Counted from the stretch's first letter, positions 1 through 5,087 are shown. The stretch: 5,087 bases of DNA from Acidobacteriota bacterium (GCA_021828245.1 JAKASC010000174.1:1-5087); one strand, 5' to 3'. The notes: a model not told the origin generated them from the letters alone. Numbers and translations: made by a program.

Positions 1-1188
1 CTGCGAGCGGAAATTGACGACCGAGGAAAGCTCGGAACTGGAAAGGTGATGATTGCCCTCAAATTGGAAACCGTCAAAATCGCCCTGCGGGCCGCGGCGA
101 ACCGAGTAGGTGACGCGAAGGTGGTTGGGCCCGATTCGCGCCACCGGCAAGGTGGTGACGCGGGCCCAAAAATAACCTCGCCGCTGAAAATAATGTTTCA
201 GCCGCGCGGCCCCTCGGGCCAAGCTCAACGGGTCCACGATGCCGTCCGTGTACACGGGAAGCAGGTCCTGCATCCGCGAGCGCGAGAGCTTGGCACCCTC
301 CAGCTTCACTTCAATGATGGGGCCGCTTTCCGCCTCCACGATAATCTGCTCGGTGTTGTGGAGAGGATCGTAGAGCCGGCGACGGAGCAGAACATTCGCC
401 TCCAGATACCCTCGGCGAGTGTAATAGCGATGGAGTTTTAACAGGCCGCGATCCAAGCTCGAAGCCGTGAGATGTCGGCCCAGGCGCCATTTGGTCATGG
501 CGAACAGCCGCGACGGTGGGAAAACCGCATGGCCTTCAAACGTCACTTTCGTGAGCAAGGCTGGCGTGCCCGCATGAACCGAAAAGGTCAAATTGGCGTC
601 CTGGGTCGCCGGATCCCGTTCCACGCTGGCCGTGATGTCGGGGTTGTAATAGCCGTCCTCCCGGAACATCCTTTCGAGCCGGCGCACCGCACTTTGCAGG
701 TCTGCTCGGCTCAACGGGTAACCGAGCTGCAACCGCGCGGCATTGGTCAAGGCTCGAGGATCGAGCGAAGTTGGCGCGCCTTGCACCGACACTGCTGCCA
801 AAAAGTATTGAGCCCGACCCACGAACACCAGGGCCACGCCGCCCGGAACGCGATGGGCGTCGGCCCTCAGCTCGGTGAATCGGCCCGTCGAGAAAAGATG
901 CTTTAAGCTGGCTGAAACTTGGGCGCGGCTCAGGGGTTCGCCCACTTTTTGAATCAACTCGGCAGCAAAGTCCGTGATTTGAAGGTGGGCATTGTCGCAG
1001 CGAAGCGAGATTTGGACCACTTTACGCCCCCACAGGCTTCCCTCTTGGGCTCGTGCCGTCGCCCGAGCCTGCATGGGCGCGACCCACCCCGCCGCCCAGC
1101 AAGCCAAAAAGGCCGCGAGGATGGCTGTCGAGCGATGCGCGGCCTTGGCGAAGCCAATGCATCTTGCCCGTTCGCAAATGAGTGGCAC
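1..1188 (-). CDS. BamA/TamA-family outer-membrane assembly protein, N-terminal POTRA part (C-terminus off the window)
   Basis: The reading frame stays open from the GTG at 1188 to the left edge, giving 396 residues without the C-terminal beta-barrel. Residues 1-20 are basic, 21-37 are hydrophobic (ILAAFLACWAAGWVA) and an AxA cleavage site follows at 41-43, as in a Sec signal peptide. Then come repeated POTRA units at about 56-127, 128-207, 208-288 and 289-366, and a fifth starts at 367. Units 2-4 carry the typical late motif (EDGYYNPDI, RRGYLEANV, RRGYFWARV), and units open with segments such as VTFEGHAVF and FQFEGNHHL. Five POTRAs fit BamA, which folds beta-barrel proteins into the outer membrane from the periplasm; TamA has three, and paralogues exist, so no symbol is given. 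GTG is chosen because it has a good Shine-Dalgarno and gives a full signal peptide; the first in-frame ATG (residue 39) would remove it. The family is well supported, the exact orthology is not. Confidence 0.88.
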   Translation of the reverse strand, partial: MPLICERARCIGFAKAAHRSTAILAAFLACWAAGWVAPMQARATARAQEGSLWGRKVVQISLRCDNAHLQITDFAAELIQKVGEPLSRAQVSASLKHLFSTGRFTELRADAHRVPGGVALVFVGRAQYFLAAVSVQGAPTSLDPRALTNAARLQLGYPLSRADLQSAVRRLERMFREDGYYNPDITASVERDPATQDANLTFSVHAGTPALLTKVTFEGHAVFPPSRLFAMTKWRLGRHLTASSLDRGLLKLHRYYTRRGYLEANVLLRRRLYDPLHNTEQIIVEAESGPIIEVKLEGAKLSRSRMQDLLPVYTDGIVDPLSLARGAARLKHYFQRRGYFWARVTTLPVARIGPNHLRVTYSVRRGPQGDFDGFQFEGNHHLSSSELSSVVNFRSQ

Positions 1189-1194
1189 TCCCGG

Positions 1195-1200
1195 CTTCCT
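1195..1200 (-). promoter_or_regulatory. Shine-Dalgarno for the BamA-like gene
   Basis: The minus strand reads AGGAAG, then six bases (CCGGGA), then the GTG at 1188. The purine-rich stretch and its spacing decide the GTG start for a gene that has no suitable in-frame ATG at its 5' end. Confidence 0.6.
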
Positions 1201-1263
1201 TTCCCTTCCGGAAGCGCGCGTGTGGTCAGATTGGAAGCAATACGTGTGCGGAGCCAAAGAGCC

Positions 1264-1269
1264 ATTATA
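1264..1269 (-). promoter_or_regulatory. Candidate -10 box (TATAAT) for the BamA-like gene
   Basis: The minus strand carries a perfect TATAAT about 75 bases upstream of the GTG start, which would give a leader of roughly 70 bases. No recognisable -35 hexamer sits 16-18 bases further upstream (the sequence there is AGCGGC-like), and there is no extended -10 TG. It may be a chance match, although a perfect box in such a GC-rich setting upstream of a gene is suggestive. Confidence 0.35.
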
Positions 1270-1363
1270 GCCTCGGCCGGCGCCTTGCCGCTGCGAAACA
1301 ACCGTGCGACACCTCTGACCCCACGCGCAGTCCCTCGACCCTCGGCCTGGCGTCCATCTTTGC

Positions 1364-1405
1364 GCTCCTGGCCGATGGCTTCGGTGAGTCCCTCTCTTTA
1401 GGAGC
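1364..1405 (-). repeat. Nested inverted repeat in the leader region
   Basis: GCTCCT at 1364-1369 pairs with AGGAGC at 1400-1405, and inside this CCGA at 1372-1375 pairs with TCGG at 1381-1384. On RNA this could form a two-tier hairpin. It lies upstream of the TATAAT box, so it would be in the BamA-like transcript only if transcription reads through from the DUF2911 gene. It has no U-tract and does not look like a terminator; no known riboswitch was recognised. Confidence 0.2.
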
Positions 1406-1523
1406 ACCAAAACCACGCCGGAGTTGCAAGCCAAGTCGGAAATTGCACGAGGTTTGCGTGGCGATCGGCAAGCCCCCCCTCACGTTCGCCGTCCACCAGC
1501 GGGTTTTAAGTGATGTTGCGGGC

Positions 1524-2072
1524 TCACCGGGCACGTCTGAAGCTGCAAACCAAACGATAGGTTCCCCAACTCACAGCCAGACGTGCCAGCGCGCCCTGGC
1601 GGACGAGTGAAATCGTGACTTCCTCGGCCGGCTTCCGAATCCTTTCGAGCCTCATGGGCACCTCAGCAAGTTTGGTACTGGGTTGGTATTGAGGGAGCGG
1701 CTTGCTTGAAATGACCAACGTCCATAGCCCGGGATCCACCCAACGCACAAAGACGAAGTGCGTGCCGGCAGGAACCGTCGCGCCCCCAAAATCGAGCGGC
1801 GCCTCGCAGGTGATGGTGGTGGGGATGTCCGCGCCCATGCGCCACACTTGCCCCGGCTCGATCATTTTCAGGGGATGGCGACCCCGCAATTTGGGCCGAC
1901 CATAACGGATGGTGACCTGCGCTCCGCCCAACGTCGCCTTCGCCACGCCGATCGCTGCGCCACTCGCCGACAATCGCGGCGCTGCTAGCAGGGCGCTTAT
2001 CAACCCCAGCGCGATCCCGCCGAACCGTGCCTCTCTCACGAACCATGAGTGAAGCCAATGCCGTCTGCTCAT
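1524..2072 (-). CDS. Exported DUF2911 domain protein
   Basis: This is a 182-residue protein. A basic N-terminus is followed by a hydrophobic stretch at about 18-31 (GGIALGLISALLAA), so it is probably exported by Sec. The rest matches DUF2911 by recall: VTIRYGRPKLRGR at 53-65, PGQVWRMGAD at 73-82 and a beta-rich segment ending in VPAGTHFVF at 100-108. The domain's biochemical role is unknown to me; it is usually found in secreted proteins. The frame is open 99 bases further upstream, but I choose the ATG at 2072: its A is also the last base of the esterase stop (TGATG), which implies translational coupling, and it places the signal peptide at the very N-terminus. Upstream starts would put 33 unlikely residues before it and overlap the esterase by 100 bases. 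It is the last gene of a three-gene block, and its product is probably made in proportion to the esterase. Confidence 0.85.
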   Translation of the reverse strand: MSRRHWLHSWFVREARFGGIALGLISALLAAPRLSASGAAIGVAKATLGGAQVTIRYGRPKLRGRHPLKMIEPGQVWRMGADIPTTITCEAPLDFGGATVPAGTHFVFVRWVDPGLWTLVISSKPLPQYQPSTKLAEVPMRLERIRKPAEEVTISLVRQGALARLAVSWGTYRLVCSFRRAR

Positions 2073-3037
2073 CACTTGGCTCGCCGCGCGGCGTATTTTC
2101 GCTCCGCCCTTTGAAAGTATTTCCATTGGAACAGCAAGGCGTACTGAAGATACTTCTGAAGGTAGGGCCATCCATGGTCGCCCGGGCGCAGGTAAAACTG
2201 ATGGGGAAAATGTTCCCGATTCAGAATTTGGTTCAGCATCTCCGCGCCGTACTCGAAGCCGTATCTATCATGATTGCCACAGTCAAAATAGATTTTCAGG
2301 CCCTTAAACCGGCGGGGATGTTCGGCCAACGTCAATGGGTTGTTGGCGTCCCAGTAGGCCTCCGAGAGCGGGTCTCCAAAAGCGTGTTCCAATACGCGAG
2401 CGTAAAATCCCCAGCGTCCTTGCGTCGGCACCGGATGCGGAAATTTTGGGATGAGAGCGGCGCCCTGCGCGCTCACTGCGCCGAAGACGTCGGGATGCCG
2501 CATGGCCAAATGCAAAGCACCATAGCCGCCCATGGAAACCCCGGCAATGCCCCTCGCTTGCCGCAAGGGAATCGTCCGATAATGCCGGTCAATATAGGGC
2601 ACGAGCTCTCGAATAAAAAAATCTTCGTACCGGACCTTTCCGTCAAAAGAATTGACGTAGAAAGTGTTGTCGGCATCCGGCAGAACCACAATAAAAGGCC
2701 CCAAGCGACCTTCCTTGAGCATGGCGTCGAAAACCGTTTTTCCACCGTGCCGAATCCAGGCCGTGTCGTGCTCGAATAGCCCGTGAAGAAAATAGAGCAC
2801 CGGGTAGCGCTCGGGGGATGTGGCCGCATAATTGGCCGGCAGATCCACGCAGACGTTGACCGACCGGCCAAGGATGGCGCTCGGAACGTCCCCGCAATGG
2901 ACGATGGTCGGCCACGTTGCCGAGGTGGGAGCCGTCTGACCTCTTGCCAGGCAACAGGCGGCCAGCAACACTGCCGAGACTGCAAGATAGCTTAAGCGCG
3001 CAGGGCCGCAGCGTGGGAAGCGTCTCGGAAGGGTCAT
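2072..3037 (-). CDS. Exported esterase D-type alpha/beta hydrolase
   Basis: This is a 321-residue serine hydrolase of the putative esterase family (PF00756; relatives include S-formylglutathione hydrolase, antigen 85 and feruloyl or enterochelin esterases). The nucleophile elbow is GVSMGG with Ser168, the oxyanion-side HG is at 85-86 (YFLHGLF), the likely acid is Asp257 in FDCGNHD, and the catalytic histidine is His288 in GDHGW, so the triad looks complete. Residues 1-32 form an export signal: a basic start, then a hydrophobic LSYLAVSAVLLAACC. L25-A26-A27-C28 fits a lipobox, so it may be a lipoprotein; cleavage by signal peptidase I after ARG at 31-33 is the alternative. The substrate cannot be read from the sequence. 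The start lies 12 bases after the stop of the upstream gene, has no strong Shine-Dalgarno and is probably reached by reinitiation. The 3' end overlaps the DUF2911 gene by one base. Confidence 0.9.
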   Translation of the reverse strand: MTLPRRFPRCGPARLSYLAVSAVLLAACCLARGQTAPTSATWPTIVHCGDVPSAILGRSVNVCVDLPANYAATSPERYPVLYFLHGLFEHDTAWIRHGGKTVFDAMLKEGRLGPFIVVLPDADNTFYVNSFDGKVRYEDFFIRELVPYIDRHYRTIPLRQARGIAGVSMGGYGALHLAMRHPDVFGAVSAQGAALIPKFPHPVPTQGRWGFYARVLEHAFGDPLSEAYWDANNPLTLAEHPRRFKGLKIYFDCGNHDRYGFEYGAEMLNQILNREHFPHQFYLRPGDHGWPYLQKYLQYALLFQWKYFQRAERKYAARRAK

Positions 3038-3049
3038 GGGCTCGAATGA

Positions 3050-3532
3050 CTAAGGATTTTTGGCGCTGGCGCCCTGGCTTCCAACAAAGATACTCGTTTT
3101 CCCGTTCTTGGAGGTTGCCCCAACGTTGCCCCCTTCGACCCGCTCGCCTGCACCGTTGACCCCGTAAAGGCTTCCGTGGATGCTTTTGAGCAGGCCGTGA
3201 GCCTTTTTCCCTTTGTCAACGACGAGCGATCCGGTGGCGAGGCTGCCCTCCGTCGTCGCATGAAACTCACTCACCGCAGGCACCTTCGCCGTCGCTGTCT
3301 TGCCGGCTTGTTTTGCGGTTTTAGCCCGCGCAGCCGCGCGCGCCGCGGCTCGCGTGCTCACCAGCATCAGCGTGCGTAAAGAAGATGAAGATTGAGGAGC
3401 AACCTTTTGACTTCGCTCATTCTTATGGTTTGCGGCGCTGGCCGGCACGGCGCAAAAACTAGCTGCCGCCAGCAACCAGACCATCAGGCCGAGAAACCGA
3501 CCCGTTGCCGCATGAGCCTTGCCGCCAACCAT
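3050..3532 (-). CDS. Small secreted Ala/Lys-rich protein of unknown function
   Basis: This is a 160-residue product that I do not recognise. Residues 11-33 form a clear signal peptide (FLGLMVWLLAAASFCAV followed by PASA, cleavage after Ala33). The mature part has three zones: a Ser/Gln-rich linker (about 34-58), a strongly basic Ala/Arg/Lys run at 60-83 (RAAARAAARAKTAKQAGK), and a Gly/Ser/Val-rich C-terminus (88-160) that looks beta-rich, with YGVNGAGE and NGKTSIFVGSQG. The basic run resembles histone H1-like tails, but an exported protein would more likely bind acidic envelope polymers; that is speculation. It is the first gene of the block with the esterase. ATG 3532 is chosen because GGGG lies five bases upstream of it; a GTG at 3538 would add two residues. 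Coding is supported by the signal peptide, the promoter and the tight spacing, but the low complexity leaves some doubt. Confidence 0.7.
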   Translation of the reverse strand: MVGGKAHAATGRFLGLMVWLLAAASFCAVPASAANHKNERSQKVAPQSSSSLRTLMLVSTRAAARAAARAKTAKQAGKTATAKVPAVSEFHATTEGSLATGSLVVDKGKKAHGLLKSIHGSLYGVNGAGERVEGGNVGATSKNGKTSIFVGSQGASAKNP

Positions 3533-3558
3533 TCCCACCCCGCTACATTACGTGATTT

Positions 3559-3587
3559 ATTCTGCCCACTGATACCACGGCTGTCAA
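3559..3587 (-). promoter_or_regulatory. Sigma70-type promoter of the three-gene minus-strand block
   Basis: On the minus strand a perfect -35 box TTGACA (3582-3587) is followed by exactly 17 bases and then CAGAAT (3559-3564), which matches TATAAT at four of six positions. Transcription would start near 3552, leaving a leader of about 20 bases before the ATG at 3532. Position, orientation and spacing all fit a promoter for the secreted protein, esterase and DUF2911 genes. Confidence 0.65.
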
Positions 3588-3614
3588 GCCGCGAGCCGAC
3601 CTCAAATTTCCGAT

Positions 3615-3626
3615 GGGAAAGTTCCC
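3615..3626. repeat. Short inverted repeat in the divergent intergenic region
   Basis: GGGAA and TTCCC flank two bases (GGGAAAGTTCCC). It lies between the two divergent genes, just upstream of the minus-strand promoter and about 70 bases before the SDR start, so it could be an operator. With arms of only five bases it may also be chance. Confidence 0.2.
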
Positions 3627-3686
3627 TCGACCAAAAAATTTAGAAGATGAGTTTCCGGCGCGCCGCCGCCTCTACCGAAAGCCTTC

Positions 3687-3690
3687 GAGG
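3687..3690 (+). promoter_or_regulatory. Shine-Dalgarno for the SDR gene
   Basis: GAGG is followed by six bases (TGTGAT) and then the ATG at 3697. It decides this start over the ATG at 3613, which would add 28 residues unlike an SDR N-terminus, and over the ATG at 3712, whose nearest purine run is only three bases away. Confidence 0.6.
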
Positions 3691-3696
3691 TGTGAT

Positions 3697-4452
3697 ATGA
3701 ATCCAAGGTTCATGGAGCAAGGTTGTCTCAACGGACAAGTCGCCTTGGTGACCGGGGCGGGGCGTCGCCTGGGGCGCGAAATTGCGCTGGCCTTAGCCCG
3801 CGCGGGCGCCGACGTTGTGGTGAATTACCACGCCTCCCACGCCGGCGCGAGAGCCGCCGCGCGCGAGATTCGGCTGCTCGGTCGGCGAAGCCTTCTTCTC
3901 CGGGCCAACGTCGCCCAGCCGGCCCAAGTGCGCGCCATGTTTCGGAGTGTCCAGCGCGCTTTTGGCCGATTAGATCTGCTGGTCAATAACGCGGCAGTGT
4001 TTTTCCCTGCACGCTGGGACCAAATGACCGAGCAAGACTGGGATCGAATGCTGGACACAAACCTGAAAGGGACTTTTTTCTGCGCCCAGGCGGCGGCGCG
4101 GCTGATGCAGCTTCATGGGCAGGGCCGCATCATCAACATCTCCTCTTTGGGAGGGCTGCGAGCTTGGCCGGATTACCCTCACTATTGCGCCTCGAAGGCG
4201 GGGGTTATTATGCTCACTCGATGTCTGGCGAAGGCGCTTGCCCCGCGCATTCTGGTCAACAGCATCGCCCCGGGAACCATTCTCTTCCCGAATGAAAAAC
4301 CCACGCCGCTCCTGCGGAAAGTCATCCGCAAGACCCCCGCGCGTCGTGCCGGCCGCCCGCAAGATATCTCCGACTTGGTTCTTTATCTTGCCTCGGCGGA
4401 TGGGTTTATCACCGGGCAAACCTTCGTCGTGGATGGCGGGCAAAGCGCCTAG
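3697..4452 (+). CDS. Short-chain dehydrogenase/reductase, pteridine-reductase (FolM/PTR1) type
   Basis: This is a 251-residue cytosolic NAD(P)H-dependent reductase, the usual length of a classical SDR. The cofactor loop is TGAGRRLG (19-26): Arg24 replaces the middle glycine of TGxxxGxG, giving the TGxxxRxG form typical of pteridine reductases. The second strand ends in VVNYHAS (41-47), like the YHRS of PTR1, which with Arg24 suggests NADPH. Further marks are VNNAAVFFP (96-104), Asn122 in DTNLKG, Ser150 in NISS, and Tyr163/Lys167 in YCASK, so the tetrad is complete; PTR1 has Asp where this protein has Ser150. LVNSIAPGTILFPNE (186-200) closely resembles the matching part of E. coli FolM as I remember it, and the end VVDGGQ is standard. 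A pterin or dihydromonapterin substrate is an inference; FabG-like or sugar-alcohol activity is possible. It stands alone, divergent from the exported-protein block. Confidence 0.88.
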   Translation: MNPRFMEQGCLNGQVALVTGAGRRLGREIALALARAGADVVVNYHASHAGARAAAREIRLLGRRSLLLRANVAQPAQVRAMFRSVQRAFGRLDLLVNNAAVFFPARWDQMTEQDWDRMLDTNLKGTFFCAQAAARLMQLHGQGRIINISSLGGLRAWPDYPHYCASKAGVIMLTRCLAKALAPRILVNSIAPGTILFPNEKPTPLLRKVIRKTPARRAGRPQDISDLVLYLASADGFITGQTFVVDGGQSA

Positions 4453-4474
4453 CCCAAACTTAAAAAGCAACCGG

Positions 4475-4497
4475 GCGCATTGTTGCGCTTCTCTTGT
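4475..4497 (+). terminator. Weak candidate terminator after the SDR gene
   Basis: GCGCA (4475-4479) and TGCGC (4484-4488) enclose a TTGT loop and are followed by the pyrimidine-rich TTCTCTTGT. It begins 22 bases after the SDR stop. The stem is short and the tail is interrupted by C and G, so termination may be inefficient. Confidence 0.4.
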
Positions 4498-4533
4498 AAG
4501 ATTGAGGGAACCTTGTCAGATGGGTTTCCCGAA

Positions 4534-4555
4534 GGCGCTCTCCGTTGCTAGCGCC
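4534..4555. repeat. Inverted repeat GGCGCT/AGCGCC
   Basis: Six-base perfect arms at 4534-4539 and 4550-4555 enclose ten bases. There is no U-tract on either side. It is one of several potential hairpins packed between the SDR gene and the pilin gene. Confidence 0.3.
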
Positions 4556-4565
4556 CGCTGGCCCT

Positions 4566-4598
4566 CCTTGTCCTTCCGTTGCCAGGCCAACGACAAGG
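4566..4598. repeat. Imperfect palindrome CCTTGTC...GACAAGG
   Basis: Seven-base perfect arms at 4566-4572 and 4592-4598 enclose a second stem GTTG (4578-4581)/CAAC (4588-4591) with a six-base loop. The outer and inner stems stack directly on one side and leave a five-base bulge (CTTCC) on the other. The symmetry would suit either an RNA hairpin or a dyad protein-binding site. No U-tract follows, so it is not an ordinary intrinsic terminator. Confidence 0.35.
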
Positions 4599-4669
4599 CG
4601 TCGCTGCTGTTCAGGCCACCGTGCGCGTCCCGTTAATGGTGTCGAGGCGAGCGTGAGTGAAGTGCCGCC

Positions 4670-4703
4670 AAAAAAATCGGGGAACCGAAAGCTCGGTTCC
4701 CCG
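4670..4703 (-). terminator. Strong intrinsic terminator of the pilin gene
   Basis: An 11-base perfect GC-rich stem (CGGGGAACCGA at 4678-4688, TCGGTTCCCCG at 4693-4703) with a four-base loop is followed on the minus strand by one A and then seven T's (4676-4670). It starts 31 bases after the pilin stop codon. On the plus strand there is no U-tract after the hairpin, so it should act mainly on the minus strand. Confidence 0.88.
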
Positions 4704-4734
4704 CGTTCGTTCCCAACAACCTCGCCGTGCAAAA

Positions 4735-5087
4735 CTAGCCAGCAAGGGGTGAATCTGAAGCGCTCGCCTGAGTGGTCGAGTTCTGGCGAATCACGCCCGA
4801 TTCATCCGTGTAATAGTAATTGGTTCCCGTGGTGCCCGGAACAATCGGATCCGCCCAGAAGTCGTAGTTGTTGATGTGTCCGGCGCTATCCGGTGATCCT
4901 GGTGAATAGGTAAAGTTGTAGCCGCTCTTGCTGGCCGTGTCTGTGGGACCTGCAGGCGCAAGCACGTTGTCCAGCAATCCTGCCGCCGTGACGTTGGGTA
5001 CTGTGCCAGTGGCTTGGGGGCCCATGTACGTCAAGTTGGGGGAAAAGCCGGTGTTGTAGGTTGTGGCATAAGTGACTTCAGAGGTGT
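4735..5087 (-). CDS. Type IV pilin-like protein, C-terminal part (N-terminus off the window)
   Basis: The minus-strand frame is open from the right edge to a TAG at 4735, giving 116 complete residues. The visible part starts TSEVTYATTYNTGFSPNL, which fits the region just after the N-terminal helix of pilins, and continues with LLDNVLAPAG, KSGYNFTYSPG, ADPIVPGTTGTNYYYTDE and SGVIRQN, then a short Ser/Thr/Ala tail. This order of segments is what I associate with acidobacterial proteins carrying a prepilin-type N-terminal methylation domain. The diagnostic N-terminus (processing site and hydrophobic helix) lies outside the window. The product would be processed by a prepilin peptidase and assembled into a pilus or a type II secretion pseudopilus; which of these cannot be decided here. 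A TTG at 5034 is an internal codon, not the start, since the homologous-looking sequence continues upstream. A strong terminator follows, so this is the last gene of its transcript. Confidence 0.8.
   Translation of the reverse strand, partial: TSEVTYATTYNTGFSPNLTYMGPQATGTVPNVTAAGLLDNVLAPAGPTDTASKSGYNFTYSPGSPDSAGHINNYDFWADPIVPGTTGTNYYYTDESGVIRQNSTTQASASDSPLAG

Larger units (their letters stand above)
1189..1523. other. Intergenic region, leader of the BamA-like gene
   Basis: This 335-base stretch lies between the stop of the DUF2911 gene and the start of the BamA-like gene, both on the minus strand. Open frames cross it on both strands (for example minus 1265-1534 and plus 1182-1610), but their translations are rich in Arg, Pro and Ser, show no domain, signal peptide or convincing Shine-Dalgarno, and overlap real genes. 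I see no clear intrinsic terminator for the upstream operon. It holds the ribosome-binding site, a TATAAT box and one nested inverted repeat, listed separately. Confidence 0.6.
4453..4669. other. Non-coding gap between convergent SDR and pilin genes
   Basis: About 217 bases separate the SDR stop from the pilin terminator. Open frames here (plus 4115-4636, minus 4460-4732) run over the SDR gene or the terminator and their translations show no domain. The stretch holds three possible hairpins, listed separately, and no gene that I can support. No tRNA-like cloverleaf was seen. Confidence 0.55.

Noticed and set aside
954..1301. Minus-strand frame starting with an ATG at 1265, overlapping the TATAAT box
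   Set aside because: It is out of frame with the POTRA-coding sequence, ends at 954 and has no recognisable domain; its region from 1188 down is fully explained by the BamA-like gene.
46..1401. Plus-strand open frames 46-441, 472-906 and 919-1401
   Set aside because: They lie antisense to the BamA-like frame, which has a signal peptide and repeated POTRA motifs. Their own translations are Arg/Pro/Gly-rich and domainless.
1265..1534. Minus-strand 89-residue frame in the leader region
   Set aside because: No signal peptide, domain or clear Shine-Dalgarno; the composition (Arg, Pro, Ser) is that of random GC-rich sequence.
2073..2171. Upstream extension of the DUF2911 gene to an ATG at 2171
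   Set aside because: It would put 33 non-signal residues in front of the signal peptide and overlap the esterase gene by 100 bases; the TGATG start at 2072 explains the data better.
2027..2779. 250-residue plus-strand frame
   Set aside because: Antisense to the esterase, which has a complete catalytic triad and signal peptide. The plus-strand translation shows no domain.
3034..3270. Minus-strand 78-residue frame overlapping the small secreted protein
   Set aside because: It starts inside the secreted-protein gene in another frame, lacks a signal peptide or domain, and overlaps the esterase start.
4115..4636. 173-residue plus-strand frame overlapping the SDR 3' end
   Set aside because: It is a frame-shifted shadow of the SDR gene that runs on into non-coding sequence with hairpins.
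4460..4732. 90-residue minus-strand frame after the pilin gene
   Set aside because: It contains the strong terminator hairpin of the pilin gene inside its 5' part and shows no family features.
1..5087. CRISPR array, insertion sequence, tRNA, rRNA or toxin-antitoxin pair
   Set aside because: No regularly spaced direct repeats, transposase motifs, terminal inverted repeats, cloverleaf sequences or paired small genes were seen on either strand.

Overview
The window looks like an ordinary chromosomal segment of a GC-rich, diderm bacterium. The best guess is Acidobacteriota. That guess rests on a BamA-type outer-membrane assembly protein (so there is an outer membrane) and on a pilin C-terminus ending in a TDESGVIR-like segment of the kind I associate with acidobacterial type IV pilins, with a DUF2911 protein as weaker support. 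The phylum is an inference, because no rRNA or other marker gene is present.

Layout, left to right. (1) 1-1188, minus strand: the N-terminal 396 residues of a BamA/TamA-like protein (signal peptide, four complete POTRA domains and the start of a fifth) running off the left edge. (2) 1189-1523: a 335-base gap without a convincing gene. It holds the Shine-Dalgarno of the BamA-like gene, a perfect TATAAT box and one possible RNA fold. (3) 1524-3532, minus strand: three tightly packed genes read in the order small secreted protein of unknown function, exported esterase, exported DUF2911 protein. The last two overlap as TGATG. A promoter with a perfect TTGACA box lies just upstream at 3559-3587. 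(4) 3697-4452, plus strand: a divergently transcribed short-chain dehydrogenase/reductase of the pteridine-reductase (FolM/PTR1) type. (5) 4453-4734: non-coding, with several inverted repeats, including a strong minus-strand terminator. (6) 4735-5087, minus strand: the C-terminal 116 residues of a type IV pilin-like protein, cut by the right edge.

Five of the six genes encode exported or envelope proteins; the SDR is the only clearly cytosolic enzyme. The three-gene block is the only unit that looks like an operon, and its members are all predicted to be secreted or lipid-anchored. I do not see a mobile element, CRISPR array, tRNA or rRNA, or a clearly novel system. The least explained items are the Ala/Lys-rich secreted protein that leads the operon and the hairpin-rich gap after the SDR gene.
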